From positions 2,170,001 to 2,234,000 of the forward strand of contig CM074132.1 in assembly GCA_037178625.1 (NCBI GenBank): DNA of 64,000 nucleotides, in the 5' to 3' direction. Under the pieces are notes generated by a model. That model made no database searches and was not told the origin of the DNA. It saw only the letters and a program-made list of their open reading frames with translations. Shown one piece after another: positions 11,439 through 22,916 of the stretch. A program made the translations under genes and the position numbers. Numbering within the stretch: the stretch's first letter is position 1; the number at the start of each line of letters is the position of its first letter. Source of the DNA: Skeletonema tropicum. Lineage: Eukaryota; Bacillariophyta; Thalassiosirophyceae; Thalassiosirales; Thalassiosiraceae.

Positions 11439-11900
11439 TTTGGAGGTTCAAAAGAGTTGCAATGGGTTGTTACTGATACTGAATGGAAGGAGCACATTTG
11501 TTTTATTATGAATGAAATGCCACTCCTAGCCACACATTTCCAATGTCCACGTGGGCCAACATATCTTTTAAATGCCACTCTCACTCTCTTTTCACTACCA
11601 CATTTTTGGCCTCACTCTTTTTTCATCAGCACATTTTTGGCCACTCACTCTTTTTTCACCCACAACAAATTTGTGCAGTCTTTCGCCGATGGGATCGAGA
11701 ATGTTTTCTCGTGATGTAGATACCATCTCTGATCTGACGACTGACCGGTAATGACATGTGTCTGTGTGCAATTTTTTTGATGACTCGAACTTCAATTTTG
11801 TTCCCTCCTTTCAAACAACCAAGTCGACAACAACATTCAACATTACCTCTGGGCTGTAGCAACTAACTTGCCCTGGAAATAACTAAACCTTTTCATAACA
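11439..11900. promoter_or_regulatory. Divergent promoter region
   Basis: These 462 bases separate the divergently transcribed PDE12-like and LRR genes, so both promoters must lie here. A G-box-like CCACGTGGGCC is present near 11548-11560, and a similar string occurs upstream of the glycosyltransferase near 33238. A 30-base pyrimidine-rich phrase around CACATTTTTGGCC is repeated at about 11600-11660. No function has been shown for either. Confidence 0.45.
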
Positions 11901-14318
11901 ATGGCGGACGAAAATAGGAGAAAGAAGAGTGAGTCCAGGCCGTTTGTTAGCGGGGTAGACATGCGTTACAGCCTCTGTGAGATGGCAGCAGCTGTAATCG
12001 TGAATAATACACCCGTCATGTGTCTTTCCCCAATGGCATTGTATTGGATGCTGCTATTCAAAAACAAAAATAATCAGTAGCTCATGTTCTAACCCTTCAA
12101 ATAATTGTTACACACCACTCACGAATTTACAGAGAGAAAGAGCGGCAAGAAGAAGTCGTCATCTCGCCGCAGCAACAACTCCGATGAAGGAGAAGGTGCC
12201 GGCCTCGTGATGACCGGAGGAGAGGCCGAGTACGTTCCCGACGCAGACGGAGGTGCAGTAGTAGTAGTGGAACAAGAGCCATTCAACGGGGAAGACATGA
12301 TGCCCGCTCCGGTACCCGAGCCAGAGGCCATGACGGCTGATGTGGGTGGAGATGAGGAGGGACAGCAGCAGAATGGGTTCACAGAGGATGGACTTGCCGT
12401 GGCCATGGCCGTGGATGCAGGTGCAGAAGATGATTATGTCTATGCTGCCATCGAGTACGATCCAGACGCCAAGCCGCCGTTGCATAGGAACAGGAGGTTT
12501 CGTGTGTACACCTGCCTTGCCATTGTGCTTGTTACTGCAGCTGTGGCGGTAACTGTGATTTATGTCACCAAGGGAGCCAAGGGGGTGGATGAACAATTTA
12601 CCGAAATTAATGTTAATACCCTCCCCACCTTTGCGCCGACCCCCTCCCCCCTTACGAATAGGGAGCAAAGTGGAATTATTGAGCAGATTGAAGCGGGGGT
12701 GTTGCAACGTGGGGCAGTCTTTGCGAATATGACTATCGATGACCCAAGGAGGATGGCTCTTGAGTGGATCCTTCATTATGATCAGATGCAGTTGAATTCC
12801 GATGATGTTAACTTGTACCAACGCTACGTCCTTGCTTTGTTGGCCTTTTCGCTTGATTCTCTTGCTTGGTACTATTGCGGAAATCATAGGATGGTGAATG
12901 CAAATGAGACTGTGGACTTTGTGCAAGAGGACTGTGATGTGTTGGCATCCACTGGACTGCTGGAGTCTCATAAAGTGTGGCTTAGTAGTGCAGATGAATG
13001 TGAATGGTATGGAGCCAAGTGCAGTGGTAATGATGGAGTGCTCAGGGGTCTAGAGCTCAGTAAGTACATTTATTTGATCCGAACAGGTGATATATTTTTT
13101 TCCTTCCACCAAGTCACTAACAACTCAATTTTCTTTCCCCTCTCTTTACAGTGGGTAATGACCTCATTGGAGAAATCCCCCCTGAAATTTCTCAATTACG
13201 TTTCCTCCAATACATCGCCTTCAACGGAAACTGTCTCTACGGTACCATCCCTCCCGAAATGGGATCAATGCCCAATCTCCTCTCTCTCGAGCTACAGGGT
13301 AACGGATTGTCGGGGGCGATTCCAGAAGAATTGAATAATGCAGACAAACTTCAATTGCTCAATGGTGCTATGCAGTACCAATATCCGTATCAATGTGCCG
13401 CTTCGGATGGAAGAATTGTGAATACAATCTTTTCCAAAGGTAACCCAGAGAATGGGTATAATTGGGGACTGATGGGAGATACCCTCGGGGACAATGTTAA
13501 CAAGTGGAAGAGTATGAAAGGTTTGCATTTGGTAAGTTTGGAAGATGCTACTATTTCGCTTCAGAAAACTGTGTCGATTTTCACTCATGTATCGATTCTC
13601 ACTCATGTATCCTTTCTCTTCTCAACAGTTTGACAATAGTATCACAGGTACTCTCTCCCCGGCGTTGGGGGATTTGAAGTATTTAGTGTTCCTTCGTGCC
13701 CACAACAATGCCATTCAGGGACTCATTCCTAATGAAATCATCAAGCTTAATAAGCTTCGTGAGATGTACCTGTACCAAAATGGTGTATTTGGAGACTTCC
13801 CCCCCGACATTGGACTAATGGAAGATCTTCAAGATTTACGTGTCCACGAAAATGAGATGTGGGGATATCTGCCCGATACCTTCTGGAAACTCACAAAAAT
13901 GAAGAAACTCTGGCTCCAGGACACACTGGAATGTGAACAAGATGAGGCAGATGAGTGGAAATGCATGAGATCACGCGATAAGGGTTTCCAAGGATCAATC
14001 AGTCCAGAGGTTGGTAACATGAAGAAATTGAGCCAGTTACTTCTCAATAACAACCCATTTACAGGTGTCTTGCCTGCTGAATTGGGTCTTTGTAAGGAGC
14101 TCTCAAGATTGCACGTCCACCAAACTTTTATTACGGGGACCGTTCCAAGTGAAATATGCCTTCTCCGAGATGAAGAGCTGTTCGATCACACTGGACAGAT
14201 TGGTGTTTTCTACGCTGACTGTCGGCCAAATAATAAGACTGAAGATCCCTACATCAGCTGTGATTGCTGCAGTGACTGCTGTGATCATACTCATGGAGTT
14301 TGCGTTGCCGACGACTAG
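11901..14318 (+). CDS. Single-pass membrane leucine-rich repeat protein, four exons
   Basis: Exons are 11901-11928, 12133-13059, 13152-13531 and 13629-14318; phases match and the product is 674 residues. The tiny first exon gives MADENRRKK, and the acceptor at 12131-12132 joins it to a lysine-rich start. Residues about 10-140 are acidic and disordered. One hydrophobic segment (CLAIVLVTAAVAVTVIYVT) follows a basic RNRRFR, which suggests a type II orientation. The extracytoplasmic part holds plant-type LRRs (NDLIGEIPPEI, GNGLSGAIPEEL, NNNPFTGVLPAEL) and ends in a Cys-rich cap (CDCCSDCC). Diatoms have many such LRR receptor-like proteins without kinase domains. A role in surface sensing or adhesion is inferred only. 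Confidence 0.88.
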
Positions 14319-14473
14319 GGTGCACTATATGTGATAGGAAATAATATGTATAATCATTTCTGTATGCATGATCGAAAGCTTTGTAGAGTTGGGTGCTGTA
14401 AGTCGAGGTTATCTCAGATATATGTCGTGACTTTCTTTTTTTTATACAGTTTAGTAATGTCAATAGCATTTAA

Positions 14474-17224
14474 TTAAAGCGGTATCTCTTGTTCCTCGGC
14501 TGTCACTTCATTTCCCGTTGTGGTGCCATCATCTTCCACAGGTTTCTTTTTCTGTGGTGATACATTCGCCTCAACCACTTTTTTCAACAGAGGCTTCATT
14601 TCTTCTTTGGGCTTGACCGCAGCAGGACTTTCCACCTCACTAGATGCCGTTTCTGAGGAGACCGCCTTCACTTCACTACCGACGGACTCACTATTCTCAC
14701 CGACAGGCTTCGGCTCGTCTTCACTATCTGAAGCTTCTCCATCCTCACCCTCCTCTTCCGGCTTCTCTACTCCAAGCTGTGCCAGCACAGCCTCTTCTTC
14801 ATATTTCTCCAACTCCTTACCACTCAACAATTCTCGTCTCTTCTCGGCCAAGATGTAGTTGACTTCTTCAGGCGGAGCTCCGAGACTACGAAGCACTGCT
14901 CCACCGAATGGAAGTGTTAGCAAAATGTTGTCCTCTGGTAAGATCGGAACCATTGCTGCAACATCTAATGTTGACTGAAGACGTTGGGCGTGATCTGCAT
15001 CCTTTGCACGCGCAAAGATAGGTTTATCAGGGTACATTCTTCTCAAAGCAATCACTGCACGTGTGGCCTCAGCCTTATCTGAAATCGTGACGATTACTGC
15101 TTTTGCTTTGCCTACGTTGAAAGCTTCAGTCACCTCTGTGCGCCCAACATCACCATAGAAGACCGGAAGCCCCTTATTTCTCGCCTCTATGGCCTTTTTG
15201 GGGTCGCATTCCATACCAACGTACTTGATCAGTTTTCTGTCTAACAAGTCACATACAACTTTTCCGACCACACCGTAGCCCACAACAACAACGAAGTCAG
15301 ATGCTTCGTCAGTGGTGATCTCTGTGGCGTCTTGATCTGCTCCGATGTAATGAGTGAAATCAGTACCTTCCTCTAGCTTCATCGCAACCTTGCCTCCCAT
15401 TTCATCCAAGAAAGGAGTCAATGCCATGGTCAAACTAACAGAAGTAAGCAACATTTTGGTGGTGGGTGGATCCAAAATTCCAAGACTTCGTGCCAAGCCG
15501 AAGGCGACGAAAGCAAACTCCCCTCCCTGACTGAGAATGAGTCCAGTTCGCATAGCTGTCGACGCACTTAATCCAAATGCCCTGCTCAGCAATGTCAAAA
15601 TACCCGCCTTAAGCCCTAATATTCCCGCAACGACTGCCGAGACGACAGGCAAATTATTAGCAATCAACCTGACATCGATCTCGAAGCCAACAGTGACGAA
15701 GAATAGGCCCAAAAGAATACCTCGGAACGGGGCGATATCTGCCTCAACTTGGTATCTGTACTTGGTCTCGGATAGACACACTCCTGCTAGAAATGCTCCT
15801 AGCGTGTTACTCAATCCCAACCCTTCCGTCAAGAACGACATTCCCAATGCAGTCAAAAGAATCATACCCAGGAAAGCCTCCTGAGAATTCGCCGCAGCAA
15901 CAGTCTTGAAAAGTGGGTTCAAAGCAAATCTTCCTGCCAGAGCAATTCCACTCAATGCCATTGCAGCCTTGACTACAGCACTACCTAACGCAGAAGCCAA
16001 GCTTCCGCTTCCAGCCAAGATCGGAGTGGCAACCAACAACGGGACGACCGCCAAATCTTGGAGCAACAACACACCGAAAGACGCCTTTCCGAATCTCGTC
16101 GCTAACTCTTTCTTATCTTTGATCAACTGCAACACAAAAGCTGAACTCGAAAGACTGAGTGCTCCACCGACAACTACTGACGCAGCTGCACTGAGCCCTC
16201 CAACATACTTGGCAACCATTCCAATCGCCGCGGCTGTGATGGTGTATTGACTCAATCCAAGACCAAACACATCCTTTTTCATACTTTTAAGACGTTCAAC
16301 GCTCAGCTCGATACCCATCTCGAATAGGAAAAAGACGATACCCAACTCAGCCAACGTTTCTGTTGTGTGGATTCCACTAATGACACCTAAACCATTTGGA
16401 CCGAGCAACATTCCCGAAGCGAGAAATCCTAGAATAGGTGATGTGCCAGCCATTTTGCACAGTGGGGTGATGAGTGCCGTAGCGAGAAGCAAGAACAATG
16501 TGTCTGATTTGGGTCCCTTCATGTACTGGTTCAAATCAACAATGGCCTCCCGGAATGTTTTCTTCGTCTCTTTCGACAATTCCGCCATACCCGAGTCTGA
16601 AGTGGCAGTTTTAGATCCACCTCCTCGCATTTCATCCCATCTGTTCACTATCGTACGATCAATAGATACAGGTGAAGCATCCTGTTGGAACGACTCTCCA
16701 CGATACTGTTCCTTCGCGTGTTGCTTCGAAAAGATTGCACTCAGAATTTTGGATTTGGTGGTAGTAGCGGCAGCTGCACCTCCGCCTCGCGAAACAGCGG
16801 ATGCTACGGGCGCAGCACCACCAGCATATGCAGCTCCATTGTTGATCATCTCAGCGTTCTTACCCGTCGAAATAAAAAAGAGAGCCGAAAAAGCTACAGC
16901 AAGACCCATTAACTTTTGTCTCATGCGTTCTCTCTTGGAGACATCATTATTACTCCCTCGGATTTTGTTGAATGTATTCTTCACCCTTCCTCGAAAGCTC
17001 CTCCTTTCTCCGCTGCTGCTGCTGGCTGCCGACATGGACAGCTCTACACTGCTATATCTATTAGGCGTGTAGTGAATCGGCCGCGATAATAATTGTCCAT
17101 TCTGTGCAGTCGGCATTGATTTCAAATGGTTTGGCCTCGAAATTGACAAGGCATCGACACAAGTCGATACGGCCAAGACCGCCAAAACCACTGCGGCTGC
17201 TGTTGTTCTTCCCGACATCATCAT
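14474..17224 (-). CDS. KEA/Kef-type cation/proton antiporter with RCK domain, plastid-style leader
   Basis: One 916-codon exon. Residues 1-26 form a signal peptide ending V-D-A before L-S-I-S-R, followed by a Ser/Arg-rich stretch, so a bipartite plastid leader is plausible. About residues 240-610 contain the CPA2 exchanger domain with roughly 12 membrane segments and the Q-D pair in LLLQDLAVVPLL that is characteristic of KefB/KefC and plant KEA proteins. A TrkA-N/RCK nucleotide-binding domain follows (VVVVGYGVVGKVV, then E-C-D at the end of the second strand). The tail is acidic and low in complexity with no EF-hand. In plants and diatoms, KEA3-like exchangers sit in the thylakoid and adjust the proton motive force; that assignment here is inference from the family and leader. 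Confidence 0.88.
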   Translation of the reverse strand: MMMSGRTTAAAVVLAVLAVSTCVDALSISRPNHLKSMPTAQNGQLLSRPIHYTPNRYSSVELSMSAASSSSGERRSFRGRVKNTFNKIRGSNNDVSKRERMRQKLMGLAVAFSALFFISTGKNAEMINNGAAYAGGAAPVASAVSRGGGAAAATTTKSKILSAIFSKQHAKEQYRGESFQQDASPVSIDRTIVNRWDEMRGGGSKTATSDSGMAELSKETKKTFREAIVDLNQYMKGPKSDTLFLLLATALITPLCKMAGTSPILGFLASGMLLGPNGLGVISGIHTTETLAELGIVFFLFEMGIELSVERLKSMKKDVFGLGLSQYTITAAAIGMVAKYVGGLSAAASVVVGGALSLSSSAFVLQLIKDKKELATRFGKASFGVLLLQDLAVVPLLVATPILAGSGSLASALGSAVVKAAMALSGIALAGRFALNPLFKTVAAANSQEAFLGMILLTALGMSFLTEGLGLSNTLGAFLAGVCLSETKYRYQVEADIAPFRGILLGLFFVTVGFEIDVRLIANNLPVVSAVVAGILGLKAGILTLLSRAFGLSASTAMRTGLILSQGGEFAFVAFGLARSLGILDPPTTKMLLTSVSLTMALTPFLDEMGGKVAMKLEEGTDFTHYIGADQDATEITTDEASDFVVVVGYGVVGKVVCDLLDRKLIKYVGMECDPKKAIEARNKGLPVFYGDVGRTEVTEAFNVGKAKAVIVTISDKAEATRAVIALRRMYPDKPIFARAKDADHAQRLQSTLDVAAMVPILPEDNILLTLPFGGAVLRSLGAPPEEVNYILAEKRRELLSGKELEKYEEEAVLAQLGVEKPEEEGEDGEASDSEDEPKPVGENSESVGSEVKAVSSETASSEVESPAAVKPKEEMKPLLKKVVEANVSPQKKKPVEDDGTTTGNEVTAEEQEIPL

Positions 17225-19156
17225 TAACTTTCCACTTGGTTGCTGCCTTCGTAACTACCACCCTATTCAATGACCTACCGCCCGCTCACTTCGTTCAATT
17301 CGCGAAGCCGGAGGCTTGCGGAGTTGCATGTCCAAGATGAATCTCTGCCATCCATCAAAAGCACAAAAGTACCTTTGTGAGATGGACTGACGTCATTTGC
17401 ACCCACCTAGTCGGCGCGTCATTCGTCGCATGCGACGATGCGGCGTCGCACGGATAGAAAAGCCGATATCGAACACAAAAAGCGTCATTTTGGATAGAAA
17501 CAGGTACTTTTCACCCCAACAACCAGCCAAATCTTGTTGCGACGCAGAAAATCTGGCATTACTACGCCAATATTGGCCAATAATGTGCCGATGCTTTAAG
17601 CTGAAAGACTAATAACTTTCTACTTATATCGTTTGGAATGCATCTTCAACGTTTGTTGCTGGTGCTCCGTTGAACTGCTGCGATATTTGCTGTAATCACG
17701 CACAAATACTAAAAAATCTTGAAAAAATGCATCTGTCATGACGAATCCGAAGGCAAACCATAGCATTATCTATCCCATACACCCTCCATCAACAGTAAGA
17801 AGACAATCCGTAACCCAATTTTTCACGCTGATTCCAATTATGTAAGCTGCCGTGTCCAATTCAAAGTAGTTTTGATGATAATTGCGGGTGACGCACACCC
17901 ACATGAATGTCTGCACATACCGGGCATGTCATAAGATGCTCATGTTTATGTAACTGAGACAACATAATAGTAGTATATTATTAATAACTCCTTCTATATG
18001 CTATGATACTTGTTCAGTTTACTCGGATTTATTATTTACACGCAACATCTACGCCATTATGGATTTTTATGTCGATCATTCGGCCTCTCATTTCATGAGA
18101 CTTTGTAGGAAAGCCACTGATAACAGTTATAACGTTTGTTCCCAACCACAGCATAAGGCGCACAATAGATGGCTGTTGATTTAATGAGGCGAAAGGTTCC
18201 CAATTGTACATGGAAGAGACGTCAATATCATGCCACAACACTCGTGTTGGCGACTGCTGGTGGGCTTCTCATAACTCATAACCCACTATCAGTAGTATTC
18301 CAGGAAACCGAGAGTTGCAGTAGTCACTGTGGTAATATGAAGCAGTCCAGCTTATCAACTTTGATTATCATATAGTAGACAAGACCTCTATGATCCATGG
18401 TGTGGTTTCAACATGTTTTGTGTCAGATATATACCCACTATTGATGGAGATAATTGTGGAAATCTTTCTTAATCGACTCCATAGATTTGATATGCTGGAT
18501 AGGCGTTGCATGAGACCCACACCCGGTTAATTAGCGCATATTCCACCCATATATATAATATTGGTCGCCGCTACAAACTTTTTTGCTGTTTAATGGACCG
18601 CAACGACGCCTTTGTGCTACTGGCTGCATGTGCTCTGCGGCGGAGGGGGTGAAAATCACCACCGCTATTGTGGTGGTCAAACGTCTCTTTGCGCTGAATA
18701 TGGCGAGCCGCCGATAGAACCATTGAATTCAGCGTCAAAAAATGGTTTAGTAACTACATCATTACTTTGGAATGCCGACATTTAATTGTGCAATGAGGGG
18801 AGTAGGATGGGAGGCCTCATGGTGCACAGCGCTTTTTTGCGTCGCAAAGTGTGATTTTGGATTTGCGACGAATGGCGCCTTTGCGACGAATGGCGCGCCG
18901 ACTAGCCACCTACTTACCTCCAGTGAGATGAGGGCCGGTTTTTGCGGGAGAGAGAGAGATTTTTCCGCGAAGTGCAATTTTGGCGGGATGCACGTGTGGG
19001 CAAGAACAACAACTTATCTTTTTTGGAATTCTACACGACTCTTATTGTACTTGCATGCCACGGCCATAGACCATTCATTCGCCATAAATTCTTTCCCACG
19101 CCCAGCTGTTGCAGCAGCTGCACCATTTCATATCCCTTTGTTCAGGTCTTGCCAAG
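17225..19156. other. Intergenic, no gene supported
   Basis: Almost 2 kb without a convincing frame. The 168-codon frame starting at 18772 overlaps the next gene's 5' end in another frame and has no domain. AT-rich stretches (for example near 18548-18562) and short GCGACG-type repeats near 17420-17460 are the only visible structure. Confidence 0.5.
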
Positions 19157-20191
19157 ATGAAAACAAACAACAACAGCCCAACAACATCAGCAGCGACAAC
19201 AAAGTCGCCCCCAACAGTTTACATGAAACAACCACGTCGGTCCAAGCGCCAAGAAAACGCGAGCTTTGGCACACGTAAATCCGCCCGGACGCTGAAACGC
19301 CGCCACGCCGGAAATAATGCGAGGGTGTATGGTGATGATTATGGTATTTTGCCCAGTGACTGATCCAAGGTGGCGGCCAGTGCGATTCCTGATAGGTAAG
19401 TATCTCTCTCTAGAGTGGCACGGGCTGATAGTTTGTGTTGGGGGCTACACATGTTGTTGTGGTTGTAGCTGTGCATATCCAATGCCCCTCACCGAAATTT
19501 TGTTCCAAAAATTCATTTTCATTTGACAGGGTTCCACTAGGCTTTGTCTGCGGCTATCCAGTCGGCATAGGCGGAGAGCTCTACGGAGGATCCATGTTCC
19601 ATCCATCTGCCGCCACCGACACATTACAAGGACGAGCCATCCAAAAAATTAACGAGGTATGGGGCGAGGAACACAGAGGTTGGGAAAGTTATCGAAATAT
19701 TGGCATACCAGTTTGCAAAAAGAAATACAAACCATTTGACTTTACAATACAACGACGGAATGAGGTGACGGGAGAGGTTGAGATTAAGGTAGTGAGAATG
19801 TATGGATGTCATGCTCATTCGAATATTCGGAAGGCGGTGATTGAACGGACATGGCGAGAGGAAGGGGTGGGAACCATTTGGTCAATGGAGTTTAACCAAA
19901 GCAAAAGTGGCCGCGAGGAGGGAATCAAAGCGGTTAAATGCGCAGAGGAATTCATCTGATTCCAGCTCTTCTTCTTCATCGGGGTATGATTCGTCAATAT
20001 CAGCATCGTCATCGGAAGAAGAAACTTCGTCGTCATCGTCATTTTGTGTTATCAAGGACGATTTTCAGGGGCAACAACCATGGCAGACACTGTGTCACAA
20101 TGGGGCTTGTAATTGGAAACTACGTGGAAAATATGATGATATTAGGGAGGAGCTGTCGGAGGAGATGTTATGCAGACCAGTTGGTAGATAG
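19157..20191 (+). pseudogene. Unrecognised protein gene with one frame change
   Basis: The likely start is ATG 19157 (MKTNNNSPTTSAATTKS), followed by a basic stretch. An intron with a weak GTATGG donor near 19331 and a good TTGACAG acceptor ending at 19529 would join it to VPLGFVCGYPVGIGGELYGG and about 130 coding-like residues. This frame stops at 19957-19959. From about 19840 onward, the frame one base further (+1) is also coding-like: GWEPFGQWSLTKAKVAARR, then a serine run, an acidic patch and WQTLCHNGACNWKLRGKYDD, ending at 20191. The two parts read as one protein if one base is skipped. The G-Y-P-V-G segment faintly recalls SRA/YDG domains, but key motifs are missing. It may be a live gene with an assembly error or a pseudogene. 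Confidence 0.4.
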
Positions 20192-20782
20192 CAAGATTGA
20201 GATGGCAAGAATTTTTACTAGATAGATCTTCAACAGAGATTTGAACCAAACTTTTTGACGAAATGTTTTAGAGACGAATGATGAGAGAGTAGTTTCAGAA
20301 TGACCCTAATGAAACAAATCTTACGCAAGCAATTGTTTCGTTGGGTGACAATGAAGTGACTTTCTTGAGAGAATGCTATCTGAATGACTCCAGTGACCGT
20401 AATAATCACGACACTGGATGACAACGAAAGCATTCTGACTTTGGAACATTTGGTGTGTGTGGTTCATAAGTATGTACTGCTTGCTGCTATCGTGAAACAA
20501 TAGATACACTTTAATATGAATTAGGATGTACGCTAGAGGCAAAAAGATTACTGCATTATTAGTCATGGAGAGAAAAAGGACGGCGAAAAAGATGAAATGA
20601 ATCTAAAGAGGGCCAATGGGTCGTCATTCGTCATGTCAAGACAACAGAGACATTATGTATTACAAAAATTTTCATTCTGTTTTCAAGATCTGATGTGCAC
20701 AGAGTAGAGATCGACCGAAAATAATGTTTGTAACAGAAGTGTAGACTCTTCTTCATCATATTCATATAAATGCTAAATATTC
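20192..20782. other. Intergenic, no gene seen
   Basis: These bases separate the convergent ends of the gene at 19157-20191 and SURF6. The short frames on the minus strand at 20230-20566 show no domain. The region probably contains two 3' untranslated regions. Confidence 0.5.
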
Positions 20783-22135
20783 TTACGCCTTTTGTTTTCC
20801 CTTGTCAGCACCACCGGCAGAATCTCCGTTAATAAATCCTTGTTTCTTCCCTTCGAATCCGGCCCTGTTCCTACCCTGGTCAGAGTGAGGACCCTGCCTC
20901 CTTCGTTTGCTCTTAGCCCCACCATCCTCGTCATCATCTGCTCCCTTGATACGCTTCGAACTCAAATTGGCACCAACAGCTCCACCCTGTCTCCTTGCAT
21001 CCAAATTGTGACTTCTGATTTGCTGTCTCTTGTCTTTCTGTTCGTTAACCTGTTCCACACGGTCTCCCCACGTCTTCGCACTTGCGGCCTTCTTCTTGGC
21101 CCTTTTCTTCATTTCCTTCTTGATCAGCTTTGGGTCAGTCGTTTTGCGAATGTTCTTACCCTCAGCAGTTTTCAATGCATCTCCCCATTCAATGTTCTGT
21201 GCCTTCTCTCTATCCTCCTTATCACTGCTTGCCTTGAGCTCCTTTAGTCGCTGTTGCTTCCTTTCTGCATCTGCCAACAATTTCTCCAAGGACTTCTTCT
21301 TATTCGCCGTTTTGGGGTTCAAGCTCTTATCATTGAATGCTGCATCCATCTTTGGCTTCAAACCAGCGAGAGACTGGAAGTCAATTGTCGCCAGATCCTC
21401 AGCTGCAGATTTCTTGGATGCCTTTCCGGATGCATTGGGTGCGTTGTAAGTGCTTCCACCCAAGCTGATAACCCGCTGCGGTTCCTTACTTTTCTTCTCT
21501 GCCATGGAAGAAGACTTCTTCTGGTTGCGTTGCTGAGCTGCCTGTTTACGTTTCATCTTCTCAGCACGTCTCGCAGCACGTTTACTCACAAGAGCAGGTG
21601 CCGAGGTATCGACGGCAGCCGCCCCATCGGGAGCTTGAGATTCTGCAGAGATCCCAGCAGCAGCTCGTTTTTCAGACATTTTTGCATGGAGCTTGGCTCG
21701 TAACATTTCAATGCGAGAAGCAAAATTGTCTTCATTCTGTGCTTCTGTCTTATTTCCGTCGGCAGCATTAGCATTTCCTTCGTCTTCATAATCATCCTCT
21801 TGCCCATCGCCATCCGACATGACAATGTCGCTATCATTATCACTGTCCTCTTCATCCTCTTGCTCCTGTCTCAACCTTCTCTTCGTCTCCAACGTAGTCT
21901 CAACCTTTTCAGGATCAAACTTGGCTCTCTTTGCAATTTTACTACGCGCCTTCCTGGCTTCTTTCGACTCCTTGTGTTGTCCTTTGAGGTATTTGGGATT
22001 GTATGCATCATCTCCAGAGTGGCCTGCCACGTACAGGCGGGCAGGGATCATGTTAACTAGGCCGTCAAAGAATTCATTGTGTGACTCGAGCTCGTTGAGA
22101 AGCTCGTTGTTTTCGCTTTGATGTTGAGGAGGCAT
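20783..22135 (-). CDS. SURF6-like nucleolar rRNA-processing protein
   Basis: I take the start at ATG 22135 (MPPQHQSENNELLNELESH); an upstream in-frame ATG at 22216 would add 27 residues that look unlike the family. The product is about 450 residues. An N-terminal block contains the I-P-A-R-L-Y-V motif seen in SURF6/Rrp14 proteins, followed by KYLKGQHKESKEARKA. The C-terminal SURF6 domain is Lys-rich and helical: KKKSLEKLLADAERKQQRL, then NIEWGDALKTAEGKNIR and DPKLIKKEMKKRAKKK. The middle has an acidic tract and several nuclear-localisation-like Lys/Arg runs. The family acts in 60S and 40S pre-ribosome maturation in the nucleolus. The frame is intact throughout. Confidence 0.88.
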   Translation of the reverse strand: MPPQHQSENNELLNELESHNEFFDGLVNMIPARLYVAGHSGDDAYNPKYLKGQHKESKEARKARSKIAKRAKFDPEKVETTLETKRRLRQEQEDEEDSDNDSDIVMSDGDGQEDDYEDEGNANAADGNKTEAQNEDNFASRIEMLRAKLHAKMSEKRAAAGISAESQAPDGAAAVDTSAPALVSKRAARRAEKMKRKQAAQQRNQKKSSSMAEKKSKEPQRVISLGGSTYNAPNASGKASKKSAAEDLATIDFQSLAGLKPKMDAAFNDKSLNPKTANKKKSLEKLLADAERKQQRLKELKASSDKEDREKAQNIEWGDALKTAEGKNIRKTTDPKLIKKEMKKRAKKKAASAKTWGDRVEQVNEQKDKRQQIRSHNLDARRQGGAVGANLSSKRIKGADDDEDGGAKSKRRRQGPHSDQGRNRAGFEGKKQGFINGDSAGGADKGKQKA

Positions 22136-22398
22136 GGTGGTGATGATAGTGCACTGTTGTTTACCAATGGTCGAATGGTGGAGGAGGATTTTTGTTCTTT
22201 CTGTTTCCAACTTCATTCGATGGTTGTGATGGCTGCGTCCGGTCTGCCCAACTTTCTTTCACAGGGGAAAACTCACTTGGAATTAGTATGAAAAATGATA
22301 GAGAGCAAAGATCACTCGGCATTGAAGAGACAAAGTTGTTCTCGTTATGCACTGATACTTACTATGCCTCACCCTTCATCGTTCCAAAGAGTAGTGTA

Positions 22399-22825
22399 GG
22401 GATACCTATGTTTGAATGAGGATATGTTGTAGGTGATTTGAGATGATATGTTAGTACTTGCAGATGATGATTTGGTGGCGCATTCATACTCACACAATAC
22501 TTACTGCAATTGCAACTCCTCCGTCCGTCCTCATACGAACAGATTCTCGTTCCTGGAAGAGCCCATGGATTACTCGAACTCGAACGCAGATATACCAACT
22601 CCACGTCTCGTCTCTTGCAAGTCTCTGGGAATAACAGACCTCGTGGCCTCCATTGTGAACTTTTTTACTATCATCGAGGGGCGGATAGATTCGTTTGTGT
22701 GAAAGGATCATCCTAATCTACCGATTTGTTCTCAGTGCGGTATTACATGGGCAAAGGTGGCAATTATATCTTGAGTCCTGACGGGGTTGAGGAAATGGTT
22801 GGACCTCTTCCTCCTCACTCATGTT
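22399..22825 (+). pseudogene. Dead copy of the 3' end of the glycosyltransferase gene at 33430-35427
   Basis: Bases 22399-22825 match about 34985-35420: the last bases of exon 2, the whole second intron and most of exon 3. The copy carries the phrase DIPTPRLVSCKSLGITDLVA in one frame. Relative to the intact gene it has extra bases near 22555 and near 22680 (GAGGGGCGG for GAGGCGG) and an early stop. Because the intron is kept, the copy arose at the DNA level and not through an mRNA. No upstream exons are present, so it is a fragment. Confidence 0.85.
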
Positions 22826-22916
22826 GCTGCTATTCTTGTCCTTGTCTGTCTCATCTGCTTTGTCTTCATGATATGCTGTATGACCTAAAGATTACCTTGA
22901 CATTATCAGCACTTGT

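Noticed and set aside
12159..12971. 270-codon minus-strand frame
   Set aside because: It lies opposite exon 2 of the LRR gene, has no domain, and the plus strand has splice-consistent coding sequence.
15537..17072. Plus-strand frames of up to 235 codons
   Set aside because: They lie opposite the intact antiporter gene and have no independent support.
20245..20260. B-box-like string on the minus strand suggesting a tRNA
   Set aside because: No acceptor stem, anticodon arm or A-box of the right spacing could be built around it. No tRNA or rRNA gene was found by eye anywhere in the window.
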